DNA of 64,000 nt from Gemmata massiliana (GTDB taxonomy: Bacteria; Planctomycetota; Planctomycetia; Gemmatales; Gemmataceae), in NCBI GenBank assembly GCA_000531095.1, contig HG799466.1, forward strand, positions 168,689 through 232,688. Reading direction: 5' to 3'. A program made the translations under genes and the position numbers. The notes under the pieces were generated by a model. It did not search any database. It saw nothing but the letters and a program-made list of their open reading frames with translations, and was not told the DNA's origin. Shown in pieces: positions 16,661 through 25,671 of the stretch. The stretch's first letter is position 1; the number at the start of each line of letters is the position of its first letter.

Positions 16661-17440
16661 CTACCCCGGCGCATAGGTGCCCGGGGATGTTCGCGTAACC
16701 GCTCGGAACTGCTTGTAAAAGCGGCTCAGATCCCCGAATCCGACGTCGAACCCGACCTGTGCGATTTTGTCCCCAGCGAGCAACTTCATAATCGCGTGCA
16801 GCACCCGTAAGCGGTGCCGATACACGCGGGGCGGGACACCGTAATCGCGCTTGAACGCCCGACTGAACTGCGCGGGGCAAACGTGAAGTGTTTGGGCCAA
16901 TTCGGACAGTGGCACGGCCGAGTCGAAGTGTCGATCGATCACGTTTTTGCACGCGGAGCCAAGCGCGGTTGGGGTTTGCGATCGGCTGATCTGAATCGAC
17001 TTCCCCGCACCCGCGACCAGCGCCGCAATCACTTCGGGCGTTTCTGGACATGGGTCTGTTGGTGCTTCAAACAGAATTGGTTCGTTCCCGACGCCTTCGG
17101 GAAACGGGCCGCTGCAAAAGACACCCGTCGAAACGCAGTGGAACTCCTGAAATTGAAGTTCCACCAGTGAATAGGGCGGGAGGAACCAACAGAACCGATC
17201 GAACGGCACCCACGCCACTCCGTCCGCACGCTGGCACCCGATCGCCCCGGCGTCCCGTTCGATCCGCGCGAAGAACCAGTACGGCCCCGTCCCCATCACC
17301 GCCCGGTGTGCAACCGGCACCGTGATCTCTTCCGACATTCCGACCAACCCACCGCGAACAAATCGAACCTTACGACGGATGTGAACCGTGTCACGGTCCG
17401 AATCAAATGCGGGCAGGTTTGGAATGTTCATGTGCGTCAC
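16661..17440 (-). CDS. AraC family transcriptional regulator
   Basis: A 259-residue regulator. The C-terminal AraC/XylS DNA-binding domain (about residues 165-259) shows both helix-turn-helix units: SELAQTLHVCPAQFSRAFKRDYG and IAQVGFDVGFGDLSRFYKQFRAVTRTSPGTY, each at the expected spacing. The N-terminal domain has no recognised ligand fold but looks like a cupin-type sensor. Start: GTG 17440 or ATG 17431; neither has a clear ribosome site. It is divergent from the metal-efflux operon and may regulate it; that link is only positional. Confidence 0.85.
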   Translation of the reverse strand: MTHMNIPNLPAFDSDRDTVHIRRKVRFVRGGLVGMSEEITVPVAHRAVMGTGPYWFFARIERDAGAIGCQRADGVAWVPFDRFCWFLPPYSLVELQFQEFHCVSTGVFCSGPFPEGVGNEPILFEAPTDPCPETPEVIAALVAGAGKSIQISRSQTPTALGSACKNVIDRHFDSAVPLSELAQTLHVCPAQFSRAFKRDYGVPPRVYRHRLRVLHAIMKLLAGDKIAQVGFDVGFGDLSRFYKQFRAVTRTSPGTYAPG

Positions 17441-17523
17441 ACGGAAGGAGGGCTATCATTGTAGAACCCGCACCGGCTGCCTCGCTCGGTGGTCGGAACG
17501 GGTTCGCGTCGCCCGCGTAATAC

Positions 17524-17551
17524 TTGACAGCACGTGAGATCGAGTTACCCT
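17524..17551 (+). promoter_or_regulatory. Candidate promoter of the metal-efflux operon
   Basis: A perfect TTGACA (17524-17529) is followed 16 bases later by TACCCT, a weak -10. It lies about 43 bases before the start of the His-rich protein and in the divergent gap with the AraC gene, so the regulator could act here. Confidence 0.4.
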
Positions 17552-17593
17552 TAATCCACGTGGGATTCGTGCGGTACCGAGATCGTTGACCTC

Positions 17594-18040
17594 ATGACGC
17601 GGCTCGTTGTCACGCTGTTGCTGATACCGAGTGTGCTGCTCACGCAGCTCGCTGCGGCGCCGCACGTCCACACCGGCTCAGAGCAAGAATCGACACAACA
17701 CTCCCAACCGCACCTCCACTTCCACCTGTTCCGTTCGGCTGCTTCGCACCCGAGTACGGGTTCTCGTTGCGATTGTGGCTCTAACTCTTCGGCAATCCAG
17801 GCCGACGAGGACACGCCCTGGGACCACGACGCCGACGCGCTTTACGTCGAAGCTGCAACAGTGGCTCCCGAGCGCGCGAAACAGGATGTGAGTGACAGCC
17901 ACTTGTACGCGACGCCCGTCGCACAAGTGTTGTCTCTCGACGGCAACGTCCGCGTGTCGGCGCACCTCACGCAGCACAGTGATCGGCTCCGCTCTCAGAA
18001 CTGCCCGTTGTACCTCCGCTACCTCACGCTCACGATTTAG
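17594..18040 (+). CDS. Secreted His-rich small protein of the metal-efflux operon
   Basis: A 148-residue protein with a signal peptide (VTLLLIPSVLLTQLAAA) and a short His-rich region right after it (HVHTG, then SQPHLHFHLF) plus CDCGS. Such stretches bind divalent metals. It precedes the RND adaptor and pump genes by about 230 bases, on the same strand, so a periplasmic metal-binding or sensing role is likely; the family itself is not one I recognise. The gap 18041-18273 contains no convincing gene. Confidence 0.6.
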   Translation: MTRLVVTLLLIPSVLLTQLAAAPHVHTGSEQESTQHSQPHLHFHLFRSAASHPSTGSRCDCGSNSSAIQADEDTPWDHDADALYVEAATVAPERAKQDVSDSHLYATPVAQVLSLDGNVRVSAHLTQHSDRLRSQNCPLYLRYLTLTI

Positions 18041-18273
18041 CCACTCGCATTGGTCTCGCGACTCGTTCCGCGCGTACCGGCGTCACGCCCGGTAGCAGCG
18101 CAGGTGGTGTCCACCGAACGCACCCGTCGCTCGGCCGTTTCAACTGTTCGCACAAACTGTTGTTCGTTCCGTGACCGCGCCATGCGCGTGTTCCGGGCTT
18201 TCACACCGAGCGCGTTCGACCGCGGCCTGAGTGCCGGTCGCTGCGCACGCACGCGATGCAACGAGGGAACACA

Positions 18274-19779
18274 ATGAGCGAAGTGGTTACTCGCCGAGAA
18301 CCGTCGTCGGGCGCGATACCCGCGCAGACCCGGCGCTGGTGGATCGCGGCGCTACTATTCCTGGTGCTTGGTGCCGGAGGTGCGGGGGTCATCGCCTCCG
18401 GCGCGCTGCGGGCTCCCTCCCCAGCTAAACCTGACGACTCCGAAAAACGTACCGAGAGCGCCAAAGACACCATCACGATGGCCAAGGACAAACAGTCTGC
18501 GGCGGGAGTCGATACGGCCCTCGTTTTGGCCGCTCCGCTCCGGGTGAACACCTGGCGCACGGGCCGCGTGGCTCTCAACGACGAGCGCGTCGCTCACATC
18601 TGCCCGCCGGTCGAAGGGATCGTTCGCGAAGTTCCCGTGCGCCTCGGGCACAATGTCGCGGCCAGCGACGTACTGGCCGTCATCGATTGCCGCGAGCTGA
18701 GTTCCCTGAAGTTGGAACTGGTCCGAGCGCGGGCGGCCCTCGCCACCGAACGCGAAGCGGCCACGCGCACCCGAACGACGACCACCAACGCGGCCGAACT
18801 GCTCAAGCTCCTTGCGACCGACACGCCGCTGACCGAAATCGAGAAAAAGCTGACGGACAAGCCGATCGGTGACTGGCGCGCCCAACTCCTGGGCGCGTAC
18901 ACGCGGAAAGAGCAACTTCGCACGCAACTCGCGTCGCTCCGGTCCTCGGCCGGCGCCGTGCCCGAATCCGTCGCGCTCAAAGTGCAGTCCGAAGCGGACG
19001 CGGCCAATGCGACTTACACCAGCCTCGTTGAAGACCTCCGTTATCAGGTGAAGTACCAGGTCCGACAAGCGGAACTCAAGCTCCGTGAAGCGGAAACGGC
19101 GGTGGACATCACCCGGGCCAAACTCGTGGCCCTCGGATTGGCCCCTGAAACTATCGACACCCTCGACCCACTCGCGGAAGGCGCGAAGGCGTCGCTGCTC
19201 ACGATCCGGGCGCCGTTCGCGGGCACCGTGGTCGAAAAACACGTGGTGCTGTCCGAGCGCGTCGGGCCGCAATCGCAACTGTTCGTGTTGTCCGACCTGT
19301 CGACCGTCTGGATTCAGGCGGACGTGTTCGAGGCTGACCTGCCCCTGATTCGCAGACTCGCGGGTCGAACGGTCGTGTTCCGTTCGGACTTGGCGGGCAT
19401 CTCCGAGCGAACGGCGACGGTTGTGTACACCGGCGACGTCATCGACAAATCGTCCCGAACACTGACACTGACGGCCGAAACACCGAATCCCGAGCGAGCA
19501 CTCAAGCCCGGCACAATGGTCGAGGTCGGGTTCGACACCGGCACGTCCGATCCGGTGATCCAGGTACCCGCGTCGGCGGTCCTCCGTCACGAGAACAAGC
19601 CGTTCGTGTTCGTGGTCACCGGCACGGACACGTTCGCCAAGCGCGAAGTGGCACTGGGCCGACAAGCGGGCGAGGCGGTTGAAATAACCGACGGTGTCCG
19701 GGTCGGTGAAGCAGTGGTCGTGCGCGGCGGATTCGTGCTCAAGTCCGAGCTGCTCAAAGACCAAATGGTGGGGGAATAA
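18274..19779 (+). CDS. RND efflux periplasmic adaptor (HlyD/CzcB family)
   Basis: A 501-residue membrane fusion protein. An N-terminal membrane anchor (WWIAALLFLVLGAGGAG, about residues 21-38) is followed by a lipoyl-like half (VAHICPPVEGIVREVPVRLG), a long alpha-hairpin of about 150 residues, the second lipoyl half (TIRAPFAGTVVEKHVVLSERV), and beta-barrel and membrane-proximal domains. It joins an inner-membrane RND pump to an outer-membrane channel in heavy-metal export. The start at 18274 follows GAGGG; an ATG 18 bases upstream is less likely. The pump gene begins six bases after its stop. No outer-membrane channel gene is in the window. Confidence 0.88.
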   Translation: MSEVVTRREPSSGAIPAQTRRWWIAALLFLVLGAGGAGVIASGALRAPSPAKPDDSEKRTESAKDTITMAKDKQSAAGVDTALVLAAPLRVNTWRTGRVALNDERVAHICPPVEGIVREVPVRLGHNVAASDVLAVIDCRELSSLKLELVRARAALATEREAATRTRTTTTNAAELLKLLATDTPLTEIEKKLTDKPIGDWRAQLLGAYTRKEQLRTQLASLRSSAGAVPESVALKVQSEADAANATYTSLVEDLRYQVKYQVRQAELKLREAETAVDITRAKLVALGLAPETIDTLDPLAEGAKASLLTIRAPFAGTVVEKHVVLSERVGPQSQLFVLSDLSTVWIQADVFEADLPLIRRLAGRTVVFRSDLAGISERTATVVYTGDVIDKSSRTLTLTAETPNPERALKPGTMVEVGFDTGTSDPVIQVPASAVLRHENKPFVFVVTGTDTFAKREVALGRQAGEAVEITDGVRVGEAVVVRGGFVLKSELLKDQMVGE

Positions 19780-19784
19780 GCGCG

Positions 19785-22700
19785 ATGTTTGTGCGCGTTA
19801 TTGACTTCGCCATTGCTAATCGTTTTCTGGTGATCCTCGGAACGTTCCTCCTTCTGGCCGCGGGCGTATACGCCGCGGGTCGGTTACCGGTCGATGCCGT
19901 ACCCGATGTGACCAACGTCCAGGTTCAGGTCATGACAACCGCGCCGGCCCTCGGCCCCCTGGAAGTGGAGCAGGCGGTCACGATTCCCGTCGAGACGTCC
20001 ATGAGCGGGCTTCCTCGCGTCGAGGAAATCCGTTCGGTATCCCAGTTCGGCCTCTCGGTGGTGACAGTCGTGTTCGAGGAAGGAACGGACATTTACTGGG
20101 CGCGACAACAGGTCAACGAACGGCTCGCCGAAGCGCGCGAGAAGATTCCGCCCGGTGTACCCGCGCCGAAACCCGGTCCTATCGCCACCGGGCTTGGTGA
20201 AATCTACCAGTTCGAGGTTCGCAACAAGCCGGGTTACGCGCACTCGCTCATGCGCTTGCGAGAGATCCTGGACTGGCAGATCGCCCCGCAGCTCCGCGGG
20301 GTGCCCGGCGTCACCGAGGTGAACACCAACGGGGGGCAGTCGCGCGCCTATCAGGTCCGCCCCGATCCGGAAAAGCTCCGGGCGTATAACATCTCGCTCG
20401 AAAAACTGTTCACCGCGCTCCAACAGAACAACACGAACGAGGGCGGCGGGTACCTGCTGCTACGATCCCAGGAACAGCGCATCGTGCGCGGTGAGGGGCT
20501 GATTCACTCGCTCGACGACGTGCGCAACGTGGTGCTGGACGCACGCGGAGACGGCACGCCGGTCTACGTCCACCAAGTCGCTGACGTCCAGTTCGCGCCC
20601 GTATTGCGGCAAGGCGCTACGACCCGCGACGGGACCGGAGAAGCCGTCGTCGGAATCGTGATGCTGCTCGCAGGAGAAAACTCGCGCGAAGTGGTACGCG
20701 CCAGCAAAGAGAAGATGGAGCACATCAAGAAAACGCTCCCGGAAGGTGTGGAAATCGACGTGGTCTACGACCGAACGGAACTGGTCGAGCGCACGGTTCA
20801 CACCCTGAAAACGAACCTTCTAGAAGGCGGCGTACTCGTTGCGATCGTGTTGCTCGTGCTTTTGGGAAGCCTGCGGGCCGGTCTGATCGTCGCACTGGCG
20901 GTCCCGCTCGCGATGGCCGGCGCGTTCGTGGGGATGTGGGCCGCGGGGCTGTCTGGCAACCTAATGAGCCTCGGCGCGATCGACTTCGGGCTGATCGTGG
21001 ACGGCAGCGTCGTGCTGATCGAGAACGTCGTTCGCCGGGTGGCCGAGCACCGGCACCACAACCGGGACGAACGCGCGCCGATCGAGGTCATTCGTGCCGC
21101 GTGCGGCGAGGTCGCCCGACCGGTCGTGTTCGGGGTGGGCATCATTTTGCTCGTGTACCTCCCGATCCTCTCGCTCCGAGGGGTGGAGGGGAAGATGTTC
21201 TGGCCGATGGCACTCACGGTCATCTTCGCGCTCCTCACGTCCCTCGCTCTGGCGCTCGTGCTGATGCCGGTGCTGGCGTCCATCTTCCTCCGCAGCGTGT
21301 CCGAACACGAACCGCTCCTGGTGCGGTGGGCGAAAGCGGTTTACCAGCCGCTCCTACATCTCGCGGTGCGGTTCCCGCGCACGGTTCTGGCCACCTCTGC
21401 CGGGGTGTTCGCGCTGAGTGCCTGGACCGCACTACACATGGGGGCCGTGTTCATCCCGAAACTGGACGAGGGCTCGGTCGCGATCCAGGCTACGCGGCTC
21501 CCCAGTGCCTCGCTCGAAACGTCCGTCGAAATGACGACGCGGATCGAGAAATGTCTCCGCGAGATGCCCGAAGTCGAATCCGTCATTTCCAAGAGCGGTC
21601 GGCCCGAAATCGCCAACGACCCGATGACGATTAACCTCACGGACGTGATCGTCGCGCTGAAGTCGCGCGATTCGTGGCGCTTCGCCAGCAAGGAGGAACT
21701 GGTCAAGGCGATGGAGGAGAAGTTGGAGAGCGAAGTGCCCGGGCAGGTCTACGCCTTCTCGCAGCCGATCGAGTTGCGCGTAGCTGAATTGGTTGCCGGG
21801 GTCAAAACAGACGTGGGAATCAGCGTTTACGGCGACGACCTCGAAAACGCTGCGCGCGACCGCAGAAGACGTCGCGGCCGCGGTCAGCAAAGTGCCGGGC
21901 GCGGCAGACGTCGCGGTCGAACAGACGGGTGGCTTACCGTACCTGCGCGTAATTCTGCGCAGGGACGCACTCGCGCGCCACGGAATTAACGCGCGGGCGG
22001 TTCTTGATGCCGTGGCCGTCGTGGGTGGGAGAGAAGTGGGTGAGGTGTTCGAGGGGCAGCGCCGGTTCCCGCTCCAGGTGCGGTTCCCGGAATCCGTGCG
22101 GGAAGACCTGGACCGACTCAAGCGCGTCACCGTGCCCGATACGCAGGGGCGCCCCATTCCCCTTGAGCACCTCGCGGAACTGAAGTTCGACGACGGCCCG
22201 GCACAGATCAGTCGCGACGCGATCCGGCGCCGGGCGGTGATCTCGTGCAACGTGCGCGGGCGCGACCTCGCCGGGTTCGTTGCAGAAGCGCAAAAGGTCG
22301 TGGACGAGAAGGTGAAGCTGCCCACCGGCTACTCGGTCGCGTGGGGCGGGCAGTTCAAGAACTTGCAGGAAGCCACTCGGCGCCTCTCCGTGGCCGTGCC
22401 GGTCGCGCTGTTGCTCATCTTTGTGCTTCTGCACTCCACGTTCAATTCGACCAAACTGGCGGCACTCATCTTCCTGAACGTGCCGCTAGCCGCGTCCGGC
22501 GGGGTGTTCGCGCTGTGGCTTCGGGGAATGGACCTATCTATCTCCGCCGGCGTCGGGTTCATTGCACTGTTCGGGGTCGCGGTGCTGAACGGGGTCGTGC
22601 TCGTGACTTACGTTGTGGAACTGCGAAAGTCGGGTCAGGACTCGCACGAGGCGGCATTCGGAGGCGCCATGATGCGCGTGCGCCCGGTGCTCATGACGGC

Positions 22701-22890
22701 CCTCGTCGCGATGCTCGGGTTTATCCCAATGGCGTTTTCCAGCGGGTCCGGGGCCGAGGTGCAAAAGCCGCTGGCTACAGTCGTTATCGGCGGTCTCGTG
22801 ACGTCCACGTTATTGACTTTATTCGTCATCCCGGCCGTCTACCGCTGGTTCGATCCGGAAACAGAAAACTCAGAACAAGAAGGACTGTGA
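19785..22890 (+). CDS. Heavy-metal efflux RND pump (CzcA/CusA type), frame broken by one base
   Basis: A CzcA/CusA-type inner-membrane pump, about 1034 residues if the frame is repaired. The proton-relay helix with DFGLIVDGSVVLIENV is present near residue 405, as are the paired porter domains. In this sequence frame one reads through GISVYGDDLE and then becomes nonsense, while frame two resumes with TLRATAEDV. Removing one A from the AAAA run at 21844-21847 joins them exactly, giving DDLETLRATAEDV. The rest, including the C-terminal membrane half to 22890, is intact. A homopolymer sequencing error is likely; a genuine pseudogene is the alternative. Expected substrates are divalent metals or Cu/Ag, not resolved here. 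Confidence 0.88.
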
Positions 22891-22934
22891 ACCGTGCTTC
22901 CCGGTCAAAAAATCTGCGCGATGCGCGCAACAAA

Positions 22935-22965
22935 AAAGGGTGCGGGAACGGTTCCCACACCCTTT
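22935..22965 (-). terminator. Intrinsic terminator between convergent genes
   Basis: An inverted repeat, AAAGGGTGCGGGAAC with GTTCCCACACCCTTT (one mismatch), lies between the pump gene and the minus-strand LEDR-motif gene. On the minus strand it is followed by six T's, so it mainly ends transcription of that gene; it may also serve the plus strand. Confidence 0.75.
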
Positions 22966-22988
22966 GCGCAGCTACTGGGGTGAACGAG

Positions 22989-23522
22989 TTAGAACGGGGC
23001 CTCGTTATTCACGAAGAACGTCCCGCCGTTCCCCCAACTGTTATCGACGTGGATGATGTCGTAGGCGTTCCCGCCGTCGAGCACCAGCGCGCCACCAGCG
23101 ACCACGCCCGATGCGAACAGCGTGTCGTTGGCCTCGCCGCTGTGAACCTCGATGTTCCCGGACGCCCCGACGTTCCACAGGTACAGGCCGTCGCCGTCGT
23201 TCCCGCCCTGAACGTTAATCGTCCCGGCATACACGCCGACCATCTCCAGGTAATCCTGACCGTTGCCCAGATCGACGAACACGCCGGACGGAATCCCCTG
23301 CCCGATGTAAACGGCCGATTGACCGTTCACCGTGGTCCCCGCCAGCCCGATCACAGACAGGTTCCCGGCGCCGTCCTGCTCGATCCGGACGCGGTTGAAA
23401 TCGTCGTCGCCCGTAACGATCAGCGCCCCACCCGAAAGCATCGCGGTCACGTTCCCGGCCGGCGTATCGCGGTCTTCGAGGTATTCGCACGTCAGGTTGG
23501 TGTGACTATCGTGCCCCGTCAT
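22989..23522 (-). CDS. Secreted beta-repeat protein with N-terminal LEDR motif
   Basis: A 177-residue protein starting at ATG 23522, preceded by a strong GGAGG. Residues 11-20 read TCEYLEDRDTPAG, the N-terminal motif seen on many large planctomycete surface or secreted proteins. After it come short Gly/Asn/Asp-rich beta repeats, such as LDGGNAYDIIHVDNS and VQGGNDGDGLYLWNV, similar to calcium-binding haemolysin-type or right-handed beta-helix repeats. No catalytic residues are recognised. The open frame extends upstream to 23672 but without a start site of similar quality. A hairpin covers the ribosome binding site. Confidence 0.7.
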   Translation of the reverse strand: MTGHDSHTNLTCEYLEDRDTPAGNVTAMLSGGALIVTGDDDFNRVRIEQDGAGNLSVIGLAGTTVNGQSAVYIGQGIPSGVFVDLGNGQDYLEMVGVYAGTINVQGGNDGDGLYLWNVGASGNIEVHSGEANDTLFASGVVAGGALVLDGGNAYDIIHVDNSWGNGGTFFVNNEAPF

Positions 23523-23529
23523 GGCTATC

Positions 23530-23556
23530 CTCCTACGGTTGGGGCGAACGTAGGAG
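23530..23556 (-). promoter_or_regulatory. Hairpin hiding the ribosome binding site
   Basis: On the minus strand CTCCTACG (23556-23549) can pair perfectly with CGTAGGAG (23537-23530) across an 11-base loop. The second arm contains most of the Shine-Dalgarno sequence of the gene starting at 23522. Such a stem would reduce translation unless opened by a ligand, protein, small RNA or heat. The rest of the gap up to 23804 shows nothing else I can name. Confidence 0.5.
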
Positions 23557-23804
23557 AGAGTGTTGCAACCAGCGTGCCCATAACGATCACCGTTCGGGCG
23601 ATCCCCGGTCACCTCACCAATGCCTGAAAAAGATTGATCGCAACGACTCAGACCCGGCACGGCCCGGATCAAGAATTGAAAGCTGAAAGACGGAAGGTGT
23701 TCTGATCAGTATCAGCGAAGAAATGCGCCAGCCAACATAATTCGTTCGGCAGCGTGAACGAAGCCTGCACCGCCAACAGATAGGGGCAACGACGTCACAA
23801 AGAA

Positions 23805-23844
23805 CGGGCCGCGCTTCCGCAAGTTAACAGGGACGCGCGGCCCG
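23805..23844 (-). terminator. Intrinsic terminator of the 95-aa gene
   Basis: CGGGCCGCGC (23805-23814) and GCGCGGCCCG (23835-23844) form a perfect 10-bp stem with a 20-base loop, and on the minus strand TTCTTTGT follows. It lies ten bases after the stop of the small gene at 23854. Confidence 0.6.
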
Positions 23845-23853
23845 GACTCCGCA

Positions 23854-24141
23854 TTAGCGCTGGGGCGCGGACACCCGCGGCTTCAGTTGGAACTCGTACT
23901 CGCCATACTCGGCCGCGTGCTGCCCCTTTTCGGTCAGCGCGTAAGTGGCCTCGAACGGATCGGTCGCATTACCGGTGGCGCGTGCAAGAAGCCCTTCTTC
24001 GACCAGGGCCGTCAGGAACGAACCGTCCTTGGTCTTCGCGGTCGGGGCGAGCCGCAGGGTGCGGCCAACGGGCGCCTTCTTGCTACGCTTGACTGCTCGT
24101 AAAACTTGCCAGGTAAAATGGGTCGTAGAACGGACGGGCAC
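23854..24141 (-). CDS. Small winged-helix-like protein of unknown function
   Basis: A 95-residue protein. The central part (LRLAPTAKTKDGSFLTALVEEGLLA, then ATYALTEKGQHAAEYG) has the helix-plus-wing pattern of PadR/MarR-type winged helices, with the typical L-T-x-K-G turn. It may bind nucleic acid, but without a second domain this is inference. A terminator follows it. Upstream, 24142-24350 has nothing recognised. Confidence 0.55.
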   Translation of the reverse strand: MPVRSTTHFTWQVLRAVKRSKKAPVGRTLRLAPTAKTKDGSFLTALVEEGLLARATGNATDPFEATYALTEKGQHAAEYGEYEFQLKPRVSAPQR

Positions 24142-24350
24142 TGTGAACGCTCGCTGTCAGGGTGATGGGCGGACAGTTAAGGCGAGAGAGGATGGCGGGC
24201 AAAGAAAGTGTATACCCGAAACCAGGAATTAGCAACTCCGTCCCACACTCGCAATCCAAGTAAATCGCGAGAATAACTGTTCCTATTCGGATGGAACAGA
24301 ATCTTGCGCCAGCACCTTCCGAACTCTCTCATTTGTTCGTCGCCAGAACT

Positions 24351-24776
24351 TCACCGCGACACGCCGAACACGAACTGATCGGGGTCGCAAACCCGCACCA
24401 CGGTCGGTGCGGTCTTGAAGACCGGGAGGCCGACGTCCTTCTTCCCCGCCTTGTCGCCGACCTTAATATCGGTCAGTTCCAACTTCCCGTCCTTCAGTTT
24501 CCACGAGCCAGTAATCTCGTCACCCGTGACGCCCTCGGGCAGCAACTTTTCGATCAGATGTTTGGGAATCGGCCCGGCACCCTTTTTAATCACGAACTCA
24601 GATTTGGTGAACGTCCACGTGAAGTCCGGCTCGTGATTCTTCTTGTCCGGGGTGAAGTAATGGTTCAACTTCATCCCCGGGATGTCGGCCGCCGCTACCG
24701 CGGACGGTTGCGCGTGAGCGTGCCCGGTCAGCACCGCAACCGCAACGCCAATAGCAAGCACTCGATGATCGATCAT
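24351..24776 (-). CDS. Secreted TIGR03067-like protein
   Basis: A 141-residue protein with a signal peptide (VLAIGVAVAVLTGHAHAQ). The start at 24776 follows GAGGG; the open frame extends five codons further. The mature region (FTWTFTKSEFVIKKG, then GSWKLKDGKLELTDIKVG) has the lipocalin-like alternation seen in planctomycete TIGR03067-type proteins, but the match is loose. Function unknown. Confidence 0.55.
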   Translation of the reverse strand: MIDHRVLAIGVAVAVLTGHAHAQPSAVAAADIPGMKLNHYFTPDKKNHEPDFTWTFTKSEFVIKKGAGPIPKHLIEKLLPEGVTGDEITGSWKLKDGKLELTDIKVGDKAGKKDVGLPVFKTAPTVVRVCDPDQFVFGVSR

Positions 24777-24875
24777 TTCACGCCCTCTCATGAGAATTGA
24801 GTGAGACGATTCTACACCGATGAAATGTGTCCGGTTGTAACGACCGTTTGCGCCGCGTGTATTCGATGGCGGTGC

Positions 24876-25607
24876 TTACAGCGGCCACTCGGGGCCGACC
24901 GCGTCGCGTAACTGACCCATCAGTTCCATCGACGCCGGCGCGACGTGTTGAACCAGGTCCGTGCGATTGGGGAAAGTGTGATGGCAGTCCCAACGCATCG
25001 GCGCGATCGGCCGGCGCAGGGGTTCTTCGGGGTTGGGTTGTAGAGCCCCTCGGCGCCGGAGCCGGTGCCGACGCGGAGAAACGGTGAATGCGGCCATCAA
25101 GCGCCACGACGGGCGATCGGGCGCGGGGGCTTCGATCGAAAAGCTCAAGCCCTCGGCGTTGGTGACCTCGGCGCGTTCCAGGGGCCACACGGCGAGCGCT
25201 CGCGGGACGAGTTCGTACCAGTCCGCGAGTGGCGCGATCAGTTCGGACAACAGTCCGCGTGCGAACACCCCGGACACACTCCCGATCCGGACCGTCACCC
25301 GGTCGGCCGTGTTGTCCCACACCCAGTCGCCGAAGTTGAGCGGCTTCGGGCCAACTCCGAGTTCTGACAACCAATGAGCGGGCCACCCGCTTGTGGTCAC
25401 GGCAGCGAGGTCGCCCAGCGCGGAATAGTAATCGGGGTCGTCGATCAGCGCTTCGTCGCGGAACCGGGACGCGGTGACTCCGGCCCGCAAGAACCGCCCA
25501 AACACGTCTTCGTCGTGCTCGTCGAGCCAGTCGGCCAGAACGAGGCGCGCGGTGTCATCCGATGGGTTTTCTAGCACGTTTGCGAATAAGGCACTGCGCT
25601 CGTTCAC
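24876..25607 (-). CDS. TIGR02996 domain-containing protein
   Basis: The N-terminal 45 residues carry the TIGR02996 repeat-companion signature: NERSALFANVLENPSDDTARLVLADWLDEH. This domain is almost confined to planctomycetes and some myxobacteria. I take the GTG at 25607 as start because GGAGCGG precedes it and homologues begin at this point; the frame is open to a GTG at 25631. The remaining roughly 190 residues have no known domain. The C-terminal end (MELMGQLRDAVGPEWPL) is followed by no obvious terminator. Cytoplasmic by prediction; role unknown. Confidence 0.8.
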   Translation of the reverse strand: MNERSALFANVLENPSDDTARLVLADWLDEHDEDVFGRFLRAGVTASRFRDEALIDDPDYYSALGDLAAVTTSGWPAHWLSELGVGPKPLNFGDWVWDNTADRVTVRIGSVSGVFARGLLSELIAPLADWYELVPRALAVWPLERAEVTNAEGLSFSIEAPAPDRPSWRLMAAFTVSPRRHRLRRRGALQPNPEEPLRRPIAPMRWDCHHTFPNRTDLVQHVAPASMELMGQLRDAVGPEWPL

Positions 25608-25671
25608 GTCAACCGCTCCGTCGATCGTCACAGAGCAGTTTACGCGATGCGCGTTCCTCGGGACCGCCGAT

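Noticed and set aside
18050..18277. A 75-codon frame between the His-rich gene and the RND adaptor
   Set aside because: No ribosome site, basic low-complexity composition, and overlap with the adaptor start.
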